Shown one piece after another: positions 47,231-56,162 of a stretch of 64,000 nucleotides of DNA (its first letter is position 1; the number at the start of each line of letters is the position of its first letter). Below the pieces are notes generated by a model. It ran no database searches. It saw only the letters and a program-made list of their open reading frames with translations, and was not told where the DNA came from. The position numbers and the translations under genes were made by a program. Source of the DNA: Caulobacter sp. BP25 (GTDB taxonomy: Bacteria > Pseudomonadota > Alphaproteobacteria > Caulobacterales > Caulobacteraceae); assembly GCF_002737755.1 (NCBI RefSeq), contig NZ_PEGH01000010.1:1-64000 (forward strand). The letters run 5' to 3'.

Positions 47231-48571
47231 TCAGGGCTGCGCCTTGGCGATCTCCACGGCGTAGACTTGGTTGGCGCCGTGCATGTTCGAGCGGAACACC
47301 AGCCACTTGGCGTCGGGCGTGAAGTTGACGTTCGGCTCCAGGCGATAGTCGTGGTCGCGCATGTCGACCAGCCGCTCTGAATCCAGCACGCCGGGGCTGA
47401 TCAGGTGCTCGGCGCCGGGCGCGTGAATACCCGCCACGTCCGGGATGGCGCGCGGCTTCAGCAGCACGATCCATTTGCCGTCCGGCGCGTGGGCGACCAT
47501 CTCGCTGTCACCGCCGTCGCCCGCAAACAGCTTGCCGTCTAGCGACGAGTTGAAGTGCACCGACCAGTCGTTGCGCTGGACGTGCAGCCAGGTGCGTTTG
47601 CCCGTGGCGATCTCGTAGCCGGCGACCCAGAAGTCCTCGCCGCGCGGCGTCTGCAGGTCGTACCAGACCGTTTTGCCGTCGGCGCTGAACCACTCGTGGC
47701 CCGCGATCTCCATGTTCATGGTGCGGGTGTGGATCTTGACCGGCGTGTTGCCCGGGTCACTTGGGGCCTTGTCGGTCCGGACCAGCCAAAGGCGGTCGAC
47801 CTTGTGCCAGGGCCCCTCGTGGCAGAACATCAGGAGGCCCGGGTCCGTCGGCGAGAACTGTAGATGGTTCAGCCAGTCGGTGGCTTGGTGGACGACCTTG
47901 CGCTCGCCAGTGACCGTGTTGATCGTGAAGATCTCCATCGGAATACGGCTATCGAGGCGCGCGTTCAGCTGCACCTCGCGGCCCTCGGCGTAGGAGAGCG
48001 CCTTGCCGTCGGCGCTTTCGACGTCGTCCGGGTTTTTGGGCAGGGCGTCGGCCAGGTTTGGCGGGATCGGAACGTCCGTGCGGATGGCGACGCCGGCCAG
48101 CAGCGTCTCATCGGCGTTGAGCGTCTGCAGGCCGCCGTGCGCCATTCGGGCCACTTCGCGCGTCGCCTTGGTGTAGGGATCGGTCGCCATCACGACCTTC
48201 GGCCCCATCGGATCGGCGGTCAGCGCCTTCTCGTAATAGACCGCGCCGGTCTTGCGGCCGACGAACAGCAGCTTGACCTTGCCCTCGACGATCTTGGTCA
48301 AGGCCCGAGTCTTCAGGTCCATCGCCGTGACGCCAGTCGGCGTCGAGAAGACCAAGCGATCGCCCTTGGGCGTGTAGGCGTTGTAGTTGAAATAGAGGCT
48401 GGAGCTGCCGGCTTCGCGCGACAGGCGCACGATCCGGTGGCCTGTGGCCTTGTCGATCCATTCCAGCGGCGGCTCGGGCGCGCCAGGCTTGGCGGCCGTT
48501 TCCATGTCCTGGCTGTGGGCGAAGCCCGCCAGCAACAAGGCGGCGACGCCGCCGATCAGAAACGCCTTCAT
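47231..48571 (-). CDS. Oligogalacturonate lyase-like protein (PL22), exported
   Basis: 446-residue seven-bladed propeller. Conserved PL22 features: LNHLQFSPTDPGLLMFCHEGPWHKVDRLW with the catalytic/metal His region, and GHEWFSADGKTVWYD. An N-terminal signal peptide (FLIGGVAALLLAGFAHSQ) predicts a periplasmic enzyme, whereas characterised PL22 lyases are cytoplasmic. It would split unsaturated or saturated GalA dimers. The ATG overlaps the PL11 stop (ATGA). Confidence 0.85.
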   Translation of the reverse strand: MKAFLIGGVAALLLAGFAHSQDMETAAKPGAPEPPLEWIDKATGHRIVRLSREAGSSSLYFNYNAYTPKGDRLVFSTPTGVTAMDLKTRALTKIVEGKVKLLFVGRKTGAVYYEKALTADPMGPKVVMATDPYTKATREVARMAHGGLQTLNADETLLAGVAIRTDVPIPPNLADALPKNPDDVESADGKALSYAEGREVQLNARLDSRIPMEIFTINTVTGERKVVHQATDWLNHLQFSPTDPGLLMFCHEGPWHKVDRLWLVRTDKAPSDPGNTPVKIHTRTMNMEIAGHEWFSADGKTVWYDLQTPRGEDFWVAGYEIATGKRTWLHVQRNDWSVHFNSSLDGKLFAGDGGDSEMVAHAPDGKWIVLLKPRAIPDVAGIHAPGAEHLISPGVLDSERLVDMRDHDYRLEPNVNFTPDAKWLVFRSNMHGANQVYAVEIAKAQP

Positions 48572-50532
48572 GGCTGGGCCTTCCGGGTCACGATGTCGGC
48601 CGGCTTGGGCGCCTTCATGCCCGCGCCAAGGTGGAAGCTGGTGTGCGGCGGCTGATTGTAGGCGGTATTCTGCCAGGCGATCGCGACGCGATACTGCGGG
48701 TCATGCATCAGGGTCGTCAGTCGGCGATCGGTGGAGTAGGGCGTCGCGTAGATTCGCAACGATCTGTTGTCTTCCGCTCGCAGGATCAGCTCCTCCCGCC
48801 AGTCGCCCAGGAGGTCGGCTGACAGTGCGGGGTTGGCTTTAGTGCCATTGTTGGAGGTCATTCCCTCCGCCGTTAGCAGCGGGAGCGCTTGGCCGGTTTT
48901 CCAGTCCCACTTGCTGATCTGGTTCTTGTCGAGCAGCTCGCGCAGCTCATCCCCGTCCCACCAGATCGCGAAGTTGGTCTGGCGCGGGTGTTTTACACCC
49001 TCGATGACCTTTCCCTGAGCCGTGTACAGCGCTTCTGAGTTCGATCCCCACGCCTCGGCCCCCGGGAAACGAGGGTCGATGTCCGCCGCGAGCCCGCGCC
49101 CTGTGTCCTTCTCCGTCGGCGTGCTCCACAGGACCTTGCCGGTCTTGGCGTCCAGCATGGCCGAGCCAACGCCGCCATTGGCCTTAGGGCTCTCATGCAC
49201 TCCGAATTTTTCGAGCCCGGGGTGGGCGGGGTCCAGATCGCTGACGTGCATGGCGTCGCCGTGAAAGAGGCGCGCGCTCCAAAGGCCCTGGCCGTCGTCG
49301 TCGAGCGTCATCGAGCCGTAGAGAACCTCGTCTCGGCCATCGTTGTCGACATCGGCGACGCTGAGCTGGTGGTTGCCCTGGCCGCCGTAGGCCTCGGCGC
49401 CAGGCGCTGAGCTATCGAACAGCCAGCGCTGGGTTAGCTTGCCGTCCCGATAGTCCCAGGCGGCGACCGTCGAGCGAGCGTAGTAGCCGCGCCCCATGAT
49501 GATGCTGGGGCGCTGTCCGTCCAGATACGCCGTGCCCGCCAGGAATCGGTCGGAGCGGTTGCCGTAGCCGTCGCCCCACATCTGGGTCATCTGCTCGACG
49601 GTGGGCGCGTCCGTGCGCGGGTCGCGCGGGGGCGAGTAGGGAGCGCTGGCCAGCGCCTTGCCGGTCGCGCCCTCGAAGATGGTGAGGAATTCAGGGCCCT
49701 TGAGGATTCGTCCCTGGACCTTGGCGACCTTGGTTCCGTCCGGTTGGACAAAGGCACCGGTGCGGTCGGCCTGGGGCCGCTCGCCGCCGGTCTCGCGCCA
49801 ATCGGCGTTGGGGGCGCCCAGCACCGTGCCGGTTCCGTCGATGGTTCCGTCGCTGGTGCGCACGGCGATCTCGGCCTTGCCGTCGCCGTCATAGTCAAAG
49901 ACCTGGAACTGGGTGTAGTGCGCCCCCGCGCGGATATTGCGGCCCAGGTTGATGCGCCATAGCCGCTTACCCTCCAGCGAGTAGGCGTCGATATAGACCT
50001 CGCCGGCATAGCCGCCGAAAGCGTTGTCTTTCGAATTCGTGGGGTCCCATTTCAGGATGATCTCGTAGCGCCCATCGCCGTCCAGGTCGCCCGCGCTAGC
50101 GTCGTTGGCCGTATAGGAGTAGGCTTCGCCCGCAGGCGTGATTCCGCTGGGCGGTGGCTCGATCGGGATCGAAAGATAGCCTTCAGCCCACGCCTTGGCC
50201 GGGGCGCTGGCGGGCCCCTCCTTGCCCTTCGCGACAAGCCGAACCGTGTAGGTTCCCGCGCCCGGCGTCTTGTCGACGAAGTTGGTTCCGCCCTTAAGAG
50301 GCGCGCCGTTCAGCTTCCTGCCATCGCGATAGAGATTGAAGGCCGCGTTCGCGGGATCGTCTCCCAGCAGACGCCAGCTGACCAGAACGCCTCCGTCGAC
50401 GGCCGGGACGGCGACTACGCCGCGATCCAGTGATTCCATCCAGCGTGGCGCGGCTTGAGCGACTCCGCCTGCACAAATCAGGGTCAGGGCGCAGGCGCCC
50501 GCCGTGAGGCGATTTTTCCTGTGGAAATGCAT
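48568..50532 (-). CDS. Rhamnogalacturonan lyase (PL11), exported
   Basis: 654-residue beta-propeller lyase (YesW/YesX type) that cuts the Rha-GalA bond in rhamnogalacturonan I by elimination. The frame is open to a TTG at 50553 but the ATG at 50532 follows AGGGAGG. Signal peptide LTAGACALTLICAGGVAQAA. An FN3-like N-terminal region precedes repeated calcium-type motifs DLDGDGRYEI, DYDGDGKAEI and DVDNDGRDEV. First gene of a two-gene operon with PL22. Confidence 0.93.
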   Translation of the reverse strand: MHFHRKNRLTAGACALTLICAGGVAQAAPRWMESLDRGVVAVPAVDGGVLVSWRLLGDDPANAAFNLYRDGRKLNGAPLKGGTNFVDKTPGAGTYTVRLVAKGKEGPASAPAKAWAEGYLSIPIEPPPSGITPAGEAYSYTANDASAGDLDGDGRYEIILKWDPTNSKDNAFGGYAGEVYIDAYSLEGKRLWRINLGRNIRAGAHYTQFQVFDYDGDGKAEIAVRTSDGTIDGTGTVLGAPNADWRETGGERPQADRTGAFVQPDGTKVAKVQGRILKGPEFLTIFEGATGKALASAPYSPPRDPRTDAPTVEQMTQMWGDGYGNRSDRFLAGTAYLDGQRPSIIMGRGYYARSTVAAWDYRDGKLTQRWLFDSSAPGAEAYGGQGNHQLSVADVDNDGRDEVLYGSMTLDDDGQGLWSARLFHGDAMHVSDLDPAHPGLEKFGVHESPKANGGVGSAMLDAKTGKVLWSTPTEKDTGRGLAADIDPRFPGAEAWGSNSEALYTAQGKVIEGVKHPRQTNFAIWWDGDELRELLDKNQISKWDWKTGQALPLLTAEGMTSNNGTKANPALSADLLGDWREELILRAEDNRSLRIYATPYSTDRRLTTLMHDPQYRVAIAWQNTAYNQPPHTSFHLGAGMKAPKPADIVTRKAQP

Positions 50533-50672
50533 CTGACTGGCGACCTCCCTCAAGCCTTATGGGCCCGGGACCACCTTGGCAGCCAGCCTACGAAAGGCTT
50601 GTTTCGCGCCTAGTTCGGGCGGGGGAGGTTACACCATGAAACCCCCGTTTTGTCTTCCCACAAATTGCATTG

Positions 50673-50690
50673 ACATCTCATTATATGGAA
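50673..50690 (-). promoter_or_regulatory. 18-bp motif shared by the two pectin-locus promoters, site 2
   Basis: On the minus strand TTCCATATAATGAGATGT, 14/18 identical to site 1 (42363-42380). It lies in the 285-bp spacer between the divergent PL11 and TonB-receptor starts, within an AT-rich island (about 50650-50705) that also contains TTGACA on the plus strand. The rest of the spacer shows no further feature. Confidence 0.4.
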
Positions 50691-50817
50691 ATTAAGAAAT
50701 TTGACCAAGAATGAGCCATCGTGTGTCGGGTCTGTCCTCAGTTGGGGCGCCTTCGCACGAGGCTTCCGAACGCGGGGCGCGCTCGGAAAAAAGGTCAAGT
50801 AAAGGGAGAGGGACAGG

Positions 50818-53800
50818 ATGTATTTCTCGACGGCTCGGCGCCGGAAGGCCGCCGCCACCGCCTCTGTGCTGGCGCTCACCGCCGGCATTGGCATTGCAGA
50901 TCACGCCGCGGCTCAGACCGCGCCCGCCAGCAACTCGGAAGCAACTGTCGTCGAGGAAATCGTCGTCGGCACCCGCGCCAGCTTGCAGTCGGCGATGAAC
51001 CGCAAGAAGCGCGCGGGCACAATCTCCGACTCGATCGTCGCTGAAGACATCAGCCAGTTCCCCGACAAGAACGTCGGTGAGGCCCTCGGCCGCATCACCG
51101 GCGTTCAGCTGGCGCGCGACTTCGGTGAAGGCAATGCGGTGTCGATCCGCGGCGTCGAACCCGACCTGAACCGGGTCGAGATCAACGGCATGAGCACGCT
51201 GTCCACGGCGGGCAACCTGCAGGTCTACGGCGGTGGCGGTCGTTCCAACGACTTCCGCGAACTGGCCTCGGAGCTGGTTCAGTCGATCGACGTGTTCAAG
51301 GGCTTCACGGCCGACATGACCGAAGGCGGCGTTGGCGGCACGGTCTCGGTCAAGACGCGCAAGCCACTGGATATCAAGAAGCCGACCCTGTCGCTGACCG
51401 CTTCTGCGCAGAACCTCGACACGGCTGACAGCTGGAAGCCGCGTGGCAACCTGTTCGCCGCGACGCGTCTGCTGGACGGCCGCCTCGGCCTGATGGCCAA
51501 CATCACCTACGACAACGTCGACACGCGCGGCGACTACGTGCGTAACACCTCGTGGGGCCGCTTCGCCGACTTCGACAACTCGGCCAACAAGACCGTCGAC
51601 TACTATAGCACCGCCTACAACTCTCAGATCAACGCGCTGGCCAGGGGGGTGACCTCGGCGGCGGGCTGCAGCACGCTGGCGACACCTGACGCGACCCAGA
51701 TCTCGACCACCAACCTGCGCACCGCCTGTCTGTCGCAATGGTATGACTACGCGCCGCGTACGGCTCGCTATGGCGTTTGGACGCGTAACGACGAGCGCGT
51801 CTCGGCCGAGTTCACGGCTCAGTACCGCTTCACCGACAAGATCGACGCTTGGGTCAGCTACAATCGCAACGAGCGTAAGCAGCGCCTGAACGACATCAAC
51901 TACGGCACCGACTTCACCTCGACCACCCGCCTGCGTAACGCGGCCTCGGCCACGGCGTGCTCGACCACCGATACGACGGCGTCGTCGGTCAAGGTCGACG
52001 CTAACCACAACGTCACGGCCTACACTCTAGGCAACTGTCTGACGACGTCGGGCGCTGGCGGCTTCGGCGGCTTCGGCATCAGCGCCCGCGACTTCTCGTA
52101 CGACACGAACAGCAACTACTACAACTTCGGCGCCAACTATCGCGGCGATCGTCTGCAGGTCGAGTTCCAGGGCTCGAAGGCCGACACCAGCAACGTTGCT
52201 CAGACGAACAACGTCAGCGTGACGTTCGATACGCCCGGGATGACGGTCACGCTCGATCCGTCCACTGGCAACCCGTCGTTCGCCTTCGCCAGCGGCTACA
52301 GCCCCTCGGACGCCTCTGCGATCCGCCAGTGGCAGATCCAGTATCGCCCGTCCAACTCGGGCTCGAAGGAAGAGCAGTACAAGCTCGACTTCGACTATGA
52401 CACGCGCCTGCGGTTCATTCCGAAGATCGAGTTCGGCGGCCGTGCGACCGACTTCTCGACCAAGGGCTATGGCTACGGCGGCTTCATTCTGGACGCCGGT
52501 TCTAACCCCTACGCGACCACCGATGACACCGTCATCTATTCGAACGCCGTCAACTCGACGGCAACGATCCTGTCGTCTCAAACGCTCGATCAGACCAATC
52601 CGGCGAACGCCTCCTTGGCTTCGACGACGGGCTATTGGTCGACGACCGAAACCTGGTCGCGGGCGTTCTCGAATTCGGTCTTCGCCCAAGCGATGACGGG
52701 CCTGCCCAGCGACTTCTATTTCGGTGGCGGCTCGATCCCGTCGACCTGGAACTACCCGAACTTCTCGTCGGTGGCGCAGTACCTCGACACCTCGCACTTC
52801 AACATGAACAACCTTGAGAAGACCACCGGCAGCGACGGCAAGGCCTACAGCCAGTTCCCGTACAACATCGCCGAGAAGACCGACGCTCAGTATCTGAAGA
52901 TCAACTACGAGTTCCCGCTGGCCAGCTTCGACGTCGAAGGCAACTTCGGCGTTCGCCGGGTCCACACCGAGACCAGCGGCAGCGGCGTCTCCACGCGTCA
53001 GCAGACCTACGCGGCCACTAATGGCGGCACGTCGACGACCTATACGATCAGCAACTCGCTCGCGAGCATGAAGAAGAGCTACACGGTGTGGCTCCCCAGC
53101 TTCAACGCCGGCCTGTGGATCATCCCGAACCAACTGGCTGCTCGCGCTGGCTTCGCCCAGCTGATGGCCCGTCCGCGGATGGACTTCCTGATGCCGACGG
53201 TGACCTGCACCACCGACAACTCGCCCGACGCCAACGGTGAGTTCGACGAGCCGAGCTGCACGGCCGGCAATCCGGAGCTGAAGCCGTACCGCGCCGACCA
53301 GTATGACCTGTCGTTCGAGTACTACCCGAACAAGGACACTCAGATTTCGGTGGGCCTGTTCAAGAAGGACATCAAGTCGTTCTACGTCTCGAGCCGCACT
53401 CTGATCGGTAGGCGTGACGTCTACGGCGACGGTACGCTGTACAACTACAACACCTATATCAACGGCGATGGCGCCAAGATCTCGGGCGTGGAAATCACGG
53501 GTAAGACCGCCTTCACGTTCCTGCCGGGTCTTCTGTCGGGCTTGGGCGTTGACGCCAACTACACCTACCAAAAGGCCAAGAACGTTGAGCTGTACTCGCA
53601 GCTGGACGGCTCGCCGCTGCCGTTCCCGGGTCTGTCCTCGGACAGCGCCAACCTGACGGTCTGGTATGACAAGGGTCCGATCAACGCTCGTCTGGCCTAC
53701 AATTACCGGACCAAGTACCTGGTCTCGGCCGCCGACAACTCGGGCCAGCCGGTCTATCGCGACTCGACCGGCTACCTGGACGGGAAGGTCACTTGGAAGC

Positions 53801-53955
53801 CGCAGCAACTGTTCGGCGTCCGGAACATCTCGCTCTTCGTCGAAGGCAAGAACCTGACCAAGGAAGAAGAGCGCTCGACCGCTGGCGACATCCGCCTGAC
53901 CGAGCTCGGCTACTTCGGCCGCCGCTTCTTCGTCGGCATGGGTCTGAAGTTCTAA
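50818..53955 (+). CDS. TonB-dependent receptor for pectic oligosaccharides (TIGR01782-type)
   Basis: 1045 residues, large receptor of the Caulobacter/Xanthomonas carbohydrate class. Signal peptide ends at GIADHAAAQ; then VEEIVVGTRASLQSAM, the class-typical FPDKNVGEALGRITGVQLAR and DFGEGNAVSIRGVEPDLNRV in the plug, VQSIDVFKGFTADMTEGGVGG, and a barrel ending FGRRFFVGMGLKF with terminal Phe. Strong SD AAAGGGAGAGGGACAGG. Placed between the lyase and esterase operons, it is the likely importer of rhamnogalacturonan fragments. Two terminators follow. Confidence 0.93.
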   Translation: MYFSTARRRKAAATASVLALTAGIGIADHAAAQTAPASNSEATVVEEIVVGTRASLQSAMNRKKRAGTISDSIVAEDISQFPDKNVGEALGRITGVQLARDFGEGNAVSIRGVEPDLNRVEINGMSTLSTAGNLQVYGGGGRSNDFRELASELVQSIDVFKGFTADMTEGGVGGTVSVKTRKPLDIKKPTLSLTASAQNLDTADSWKPRGNLFAATRLLDGRLGLMANITYDNVDTRGDYVRNTSWGRFADFDNSANKTVDYYSTAYNSQINALARGVTSAAGCSTLATPDATQISTTNLRTACLSQWYDYAPRTARYGVWTRNDERVSAEFTAQYRFTDKIDAWVSYNRNERKQRLNDINYGTDFTSTTRLRNAASATACSTTDTTASSVKVDANHNVTAYTLGNCLTTSGAGGFGGFGISARDFSYDTNSNYYNFGANYRGDRLQVEFQGSKADTSNVAQTNNVSVTFDTPGMTVTLDPSTGNPSFAFASGYSPSDASAIRQWQIQYRPSNSGSKEEQYKLDFDYDTRLRFIPKIEFGGRATDFSTKGYGYGGFILDAGSNPYATTDDTVIYSNAVNSTATILSSQTLDQTNPANASLASTTGYWSTTETWSRAFSNSVFAQAMTGLPSDFYFGGGSIPSTWNYPNFSSVAQYLDTSHFNMNNLEKTTGSDGKAYSQFPYNIAEKTDAQYLKINYEFPLASFDVEGNFGVRRVHTETSGSGVSTRQQTYAATNGGTSTTYTISNSLASMKKSYTVWLPSFNAGLWIIPNQLAARAGFAQLMARPRMDFLMPTVTCTTDNSPDANGEFDEPSCTAGNPELKPYRADQYDLSFEYYPNKDTQISVGLFKKDIKSFYVSSRTLIGRRDVYGDGTLYNYNTYINGDGAKISGVEITGKTAFTFLPGLLSGLGVDANYTYQKAKNVELYSQLDGSPLPFPGLSSDSANLTVWYDKGPINARLAYNYRTKYLVSAADNSGQPVYRDSTGYLDGKVTWKPQQLFGVRNISLFVEGKNLTKEEERSTAGDIRLTELGYFGRRFFVGMGLKF

Positions 53956-53965
53956 GGCGCAACTT

Positions 53966-54000
53966 GGAGGGGGGCGCGGCGAGCGCCTCCCCCCGCTTGT
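53966..54000 (+). terminator. Terminator of the pectin TonB receptor
   Basis: GGAGGGGGGCGC, loop GGCGA, GCGCCTCCCCCC: twelve pairs with one G-T wobble and one A-C mismatch, followed by GCTTGTT. It starts 10 bp after the stop codon. Confidence 0.6.
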
Positions 54001-54017
54001 TCCGCGATCTGAAAGAA

Positions 54018-54062
54018 GTCGGCCGAGGCCCTTTCGCCTCGCGCCGGCTTTTCTTGTCTTTA
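54018..54062. terminator. Second hairpin terminator between convergent genes
   Basis: GTCGGC CGAGGC, loop CCTTTC, GCCTCG C GCCGGC, followed by TTTTCTTGTCTTT. The T-rich tail fits the plus direction; it lies just before the stop of the convergent minus gene at 54070. Confidence 0.65.
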
Positions 54063-54069
54063 AGGGCGC

Positions 54070-54765
54070 TCAGCGCCCGAGGCGCGAGACGGAGAAGTTG
54101 CGTACGCGCAGATGGTTCTGCGTCGTCCGCAGGCCGAACCAGCCACGCCGATAGGGGGCCGCGTCGTCCAGGTGAAACAGCCGACGGCCTTCACTCCAGT
54201 ATTCAATGCGGTTTCCATCCGCCACCAGGCGCACGGACGTCCAGCGGTTGGGCGTCAGCATCTCGTCTGGCGCGGCGTGATCGTGCTGGGGGAGTAGCGG
54301 CCGGTCGCCGGGACGGCCGACATAGCGCCGAAAGCGCGTGGTGGTGTTTCCGTTGCCGCCTTGGCCCACATAGTAGGTTTCCAGCGTATCGTAGTCGGCG
54401 AAAGCGCCGCTGCGCGGATGGTCCAGCGGCGAGCCGCCGCCGATTTCGCGCGCCATCCAGAAGGCGTTCAGATCGCTGACCCGGTCGTACGCTCCGCCTT
54501 CGGAGACGGCCTGGGCCTCATAGGCTATCGCGACCGAGCCGACGAGCTCATGCTTGAACCAAGCCGTCAGGCCTGCTGGCGCTACAATGTCGAGCACACC
54601 CTCGCGCGCGAGGACCGTGGCGGGCTTCTCGGCTTCGATCACCCATTGGTCCAGGCCGCGCCGGAAGTCGTCGGCGAAAAGGCGCTGGCTTTTCGCGCTG
54701 GCGGGCTCGGCCGCCAAGGGCGTCGCGGCGAGGCCAGCGAGCAGGGCGCGGCGGTCGAGCATCAT
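54070..54765 (-). CDS. Exported DUF6250-like jelly-roll protein
   Basis: 231 residues with a twin-arginine-style signal (DRRALLAGLAATPLAAEPASA). The body is a concanavalin-like beta sandwich: LFADDFRRGLDQWVIE start, DLNAFWMARE, TYYVGQGGNGNTTTRFRRY and the closing GWFGLRTTQNHLRVRNFSV. It resembles uncharacterised DUF6250 proteins of pectin loci; no catalytic residues can be named. The ATG overlaps the GH28 stop by 4 bp. Possible roles are glycan binding or an uncharacterised lyase. Confidence 0.72.
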   Translation of the reverse strand: MMLDRRALLAGLAATPLAAEPASAKSQRLFADDFRRGLDQWVIEAEKPATVLAREGVLDIVAPAGLTAWFKHELVGSVAIAYEAQAVSEGGAYDRVSDLNAFWMAREIGGGSPLDHPRSGAFADYDTLETYYVGQGGNGNTTTRFRRYVGRPGDRPLLPQHDHAAPDEMLTPNRWTSVRLVADGNRIEYWSEGRRLFHLDDAAPYRRGWFGLRTTQNHLRVRNFSVSRLGR

Positions 54766-56162
54766 GGAGCCTCCTTCTCGCGGACATTCTCCAGCAGGCG
54801 CTCGGGCCGAGGATCAGGCGCATCCGTCGCGATCGACAACGCCTCGATCTCGAGACCATCCACGTGCCGCGCCCAGAGGCCGTGCGCCGGGGAGGGGCCG
54901 AACATGCTGGGTTCGGGATAGGCCTGTGGCAGGTCGCCCGGCCGCCTTTCGGCCCAGGCGGCCTGGCCGCCGCCGCGATAGGACAGGTGGATGTTCGACA
55001 GGGTGACGTTCGTGATCGGCGACGCCGGCAGGCCGGCGAGGGTGGCCGCGTAGTCGGGCAGGATATCGCTCGCCACGATGTCGCGCAGGGCGATGTTCCT
55101 CATCGTCCCCAGAGGCGTGCCCTCGGGACCTCGGCGACGGTCGCCGACCCGCAGGAAGATCGGGGCGGTCGTGACCTCCTCCAGCGTCAAGCGCTCGGCC
55201 AGGACATTCTCCATCGTCCCGCCATCGACCACCTCCAGCGCGAGGCCGCGTGAGCGGACGAAACGGCAGTCGCGGATGGCGATGTCGCGGAAGCCGCCGT
55301 TGGACTCCGTGCCCAGCTTGATCCGCCCCGTGACGCGGTCCTGGTCGGGCGCGAGCTGCTGGGTGCGCCCGAAAGTCCCGTCCAGCATGCTCCCGAGATC
55401 AAAGCCGCTGACCTCGCAGTGCTCGATCGTCACCCGTTCCGTAGCGATGAGCTCGCCCAGGGCCAGTGAGCTCTTCAGCACGATCGCGTCGTCGTTAGGC
55501 GTGTTCACCCGGCAGCCCGAGACCAGAACGTCACGGCAGGCGTCGATATCTAGGCCGTCGCGATTGGTGTCGATGACGAGATCGCGCAGGACGAGGTCCT
55601 CGCAGCCGGTGGCGAGCACCGCGAAGTGGCCGCCTCGGAAGATCGTCAGGCCCTCGATCCGCGCTCGCTTCGCACGCTTGAGGGCGATGGCCTTGTTGCC
55701 GAGGCCGGCCATGGCCTCGATCGCTGGCGACAGCTCCGCCATGGCTTCGGCCGATAGGCCCGCCATGCTGAGGGGGAATTCGCCGGCCTGGCGCGACCAG
55801 CGCGAGCCTGGCCCTTCTCGGGTGAGGCCAGCCCCGTCGATGCGGCCGGGACCCAGGATCGCGACATCCTCCAGGTCCTCGCCCCAGATCAGGCTGTTGC
55901 GCCAGTGGCTGTGACCGAAGTCCTGCCAGAGATCGTAGGGATTGGGTTCGGCCGGATCGTAGGCGCCGCCGTGCAGCGCTGGATCGGCCGCCTCAAGCAC
56001 ACAGCCCTCCTCAAGTCGCAGGGTGACGCCGCTCAGCAGACGGATTGAGAAGGACAGATGGCGGCCCGCCGGCAGCACGACCTCGCCGCCGCCTCGCGCG
56101 TGGGCGTGGGCGATCGCGGCGTTGATCGCCTCGGTCGCCAGGGCGGGGCGCGCTTCCGTCAC
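54762..56162 (-). CDS. GH28-family pectin hydrolase with atypical N-terminus
   Basis: 466-residue right-handed beta helix. Catalytic-region motifs: TNRDGLDIDAC, TPNDDAIVLKS (the two Asp) and GRIKLG; the usual GHG histidine segment reads DLGSMLDG. It starts ATEAINAAIAHAHARGGGEV, so the signal peptide and the first strand (the DYGAxGDG region) usual in the family are absent. The GTG start overlaps the esterase stop (GTGA). It would cut galacturonan or rhamnogalacturonan; without a signal it would act in the cytoplasm or depend on an unseen start. Confidence 0.82.
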   Translation of the reverse strand: MTEARPALATEAINAAIAHAHARGGGEVVLPAGRHLSFSIRLLSGVTLRLEEGCVLEAADPALHGGAYDPAEPNPYDLWQDFGHSHWRNSLIWGEDLEDVAILGPGRIDGAGLTREGPGSRWSRQAGEFPLSMAGLSAEAMAELSPAIEAMAGLGNKAIALKRAKRARIEGLTIFRGGHFAVLATGCEDLVLRDLVIDTNRDGLDIDACRDVLVSGCRVNTPNDDAIVLKSSLALGELIATERVTIEHCEVSGFDLGSMLDGTFGRTQQLAPDQDRVTGRIKLGTESNGGFRDIAIRDCRFVRSRGLALEVVDGGTMENVLAERLTLEEVTTAPIFLRVGDRRRGPEGTPLGTMRNIALRDIVASDILPDYAATLAGLPASPITNVTLSNIHLSYRGGGQAAWAERRPGDLPQAYPEPSMFGPSPAHGLWARHVDGLEIEALSIATDAPDPRPERLLENVREKEAP

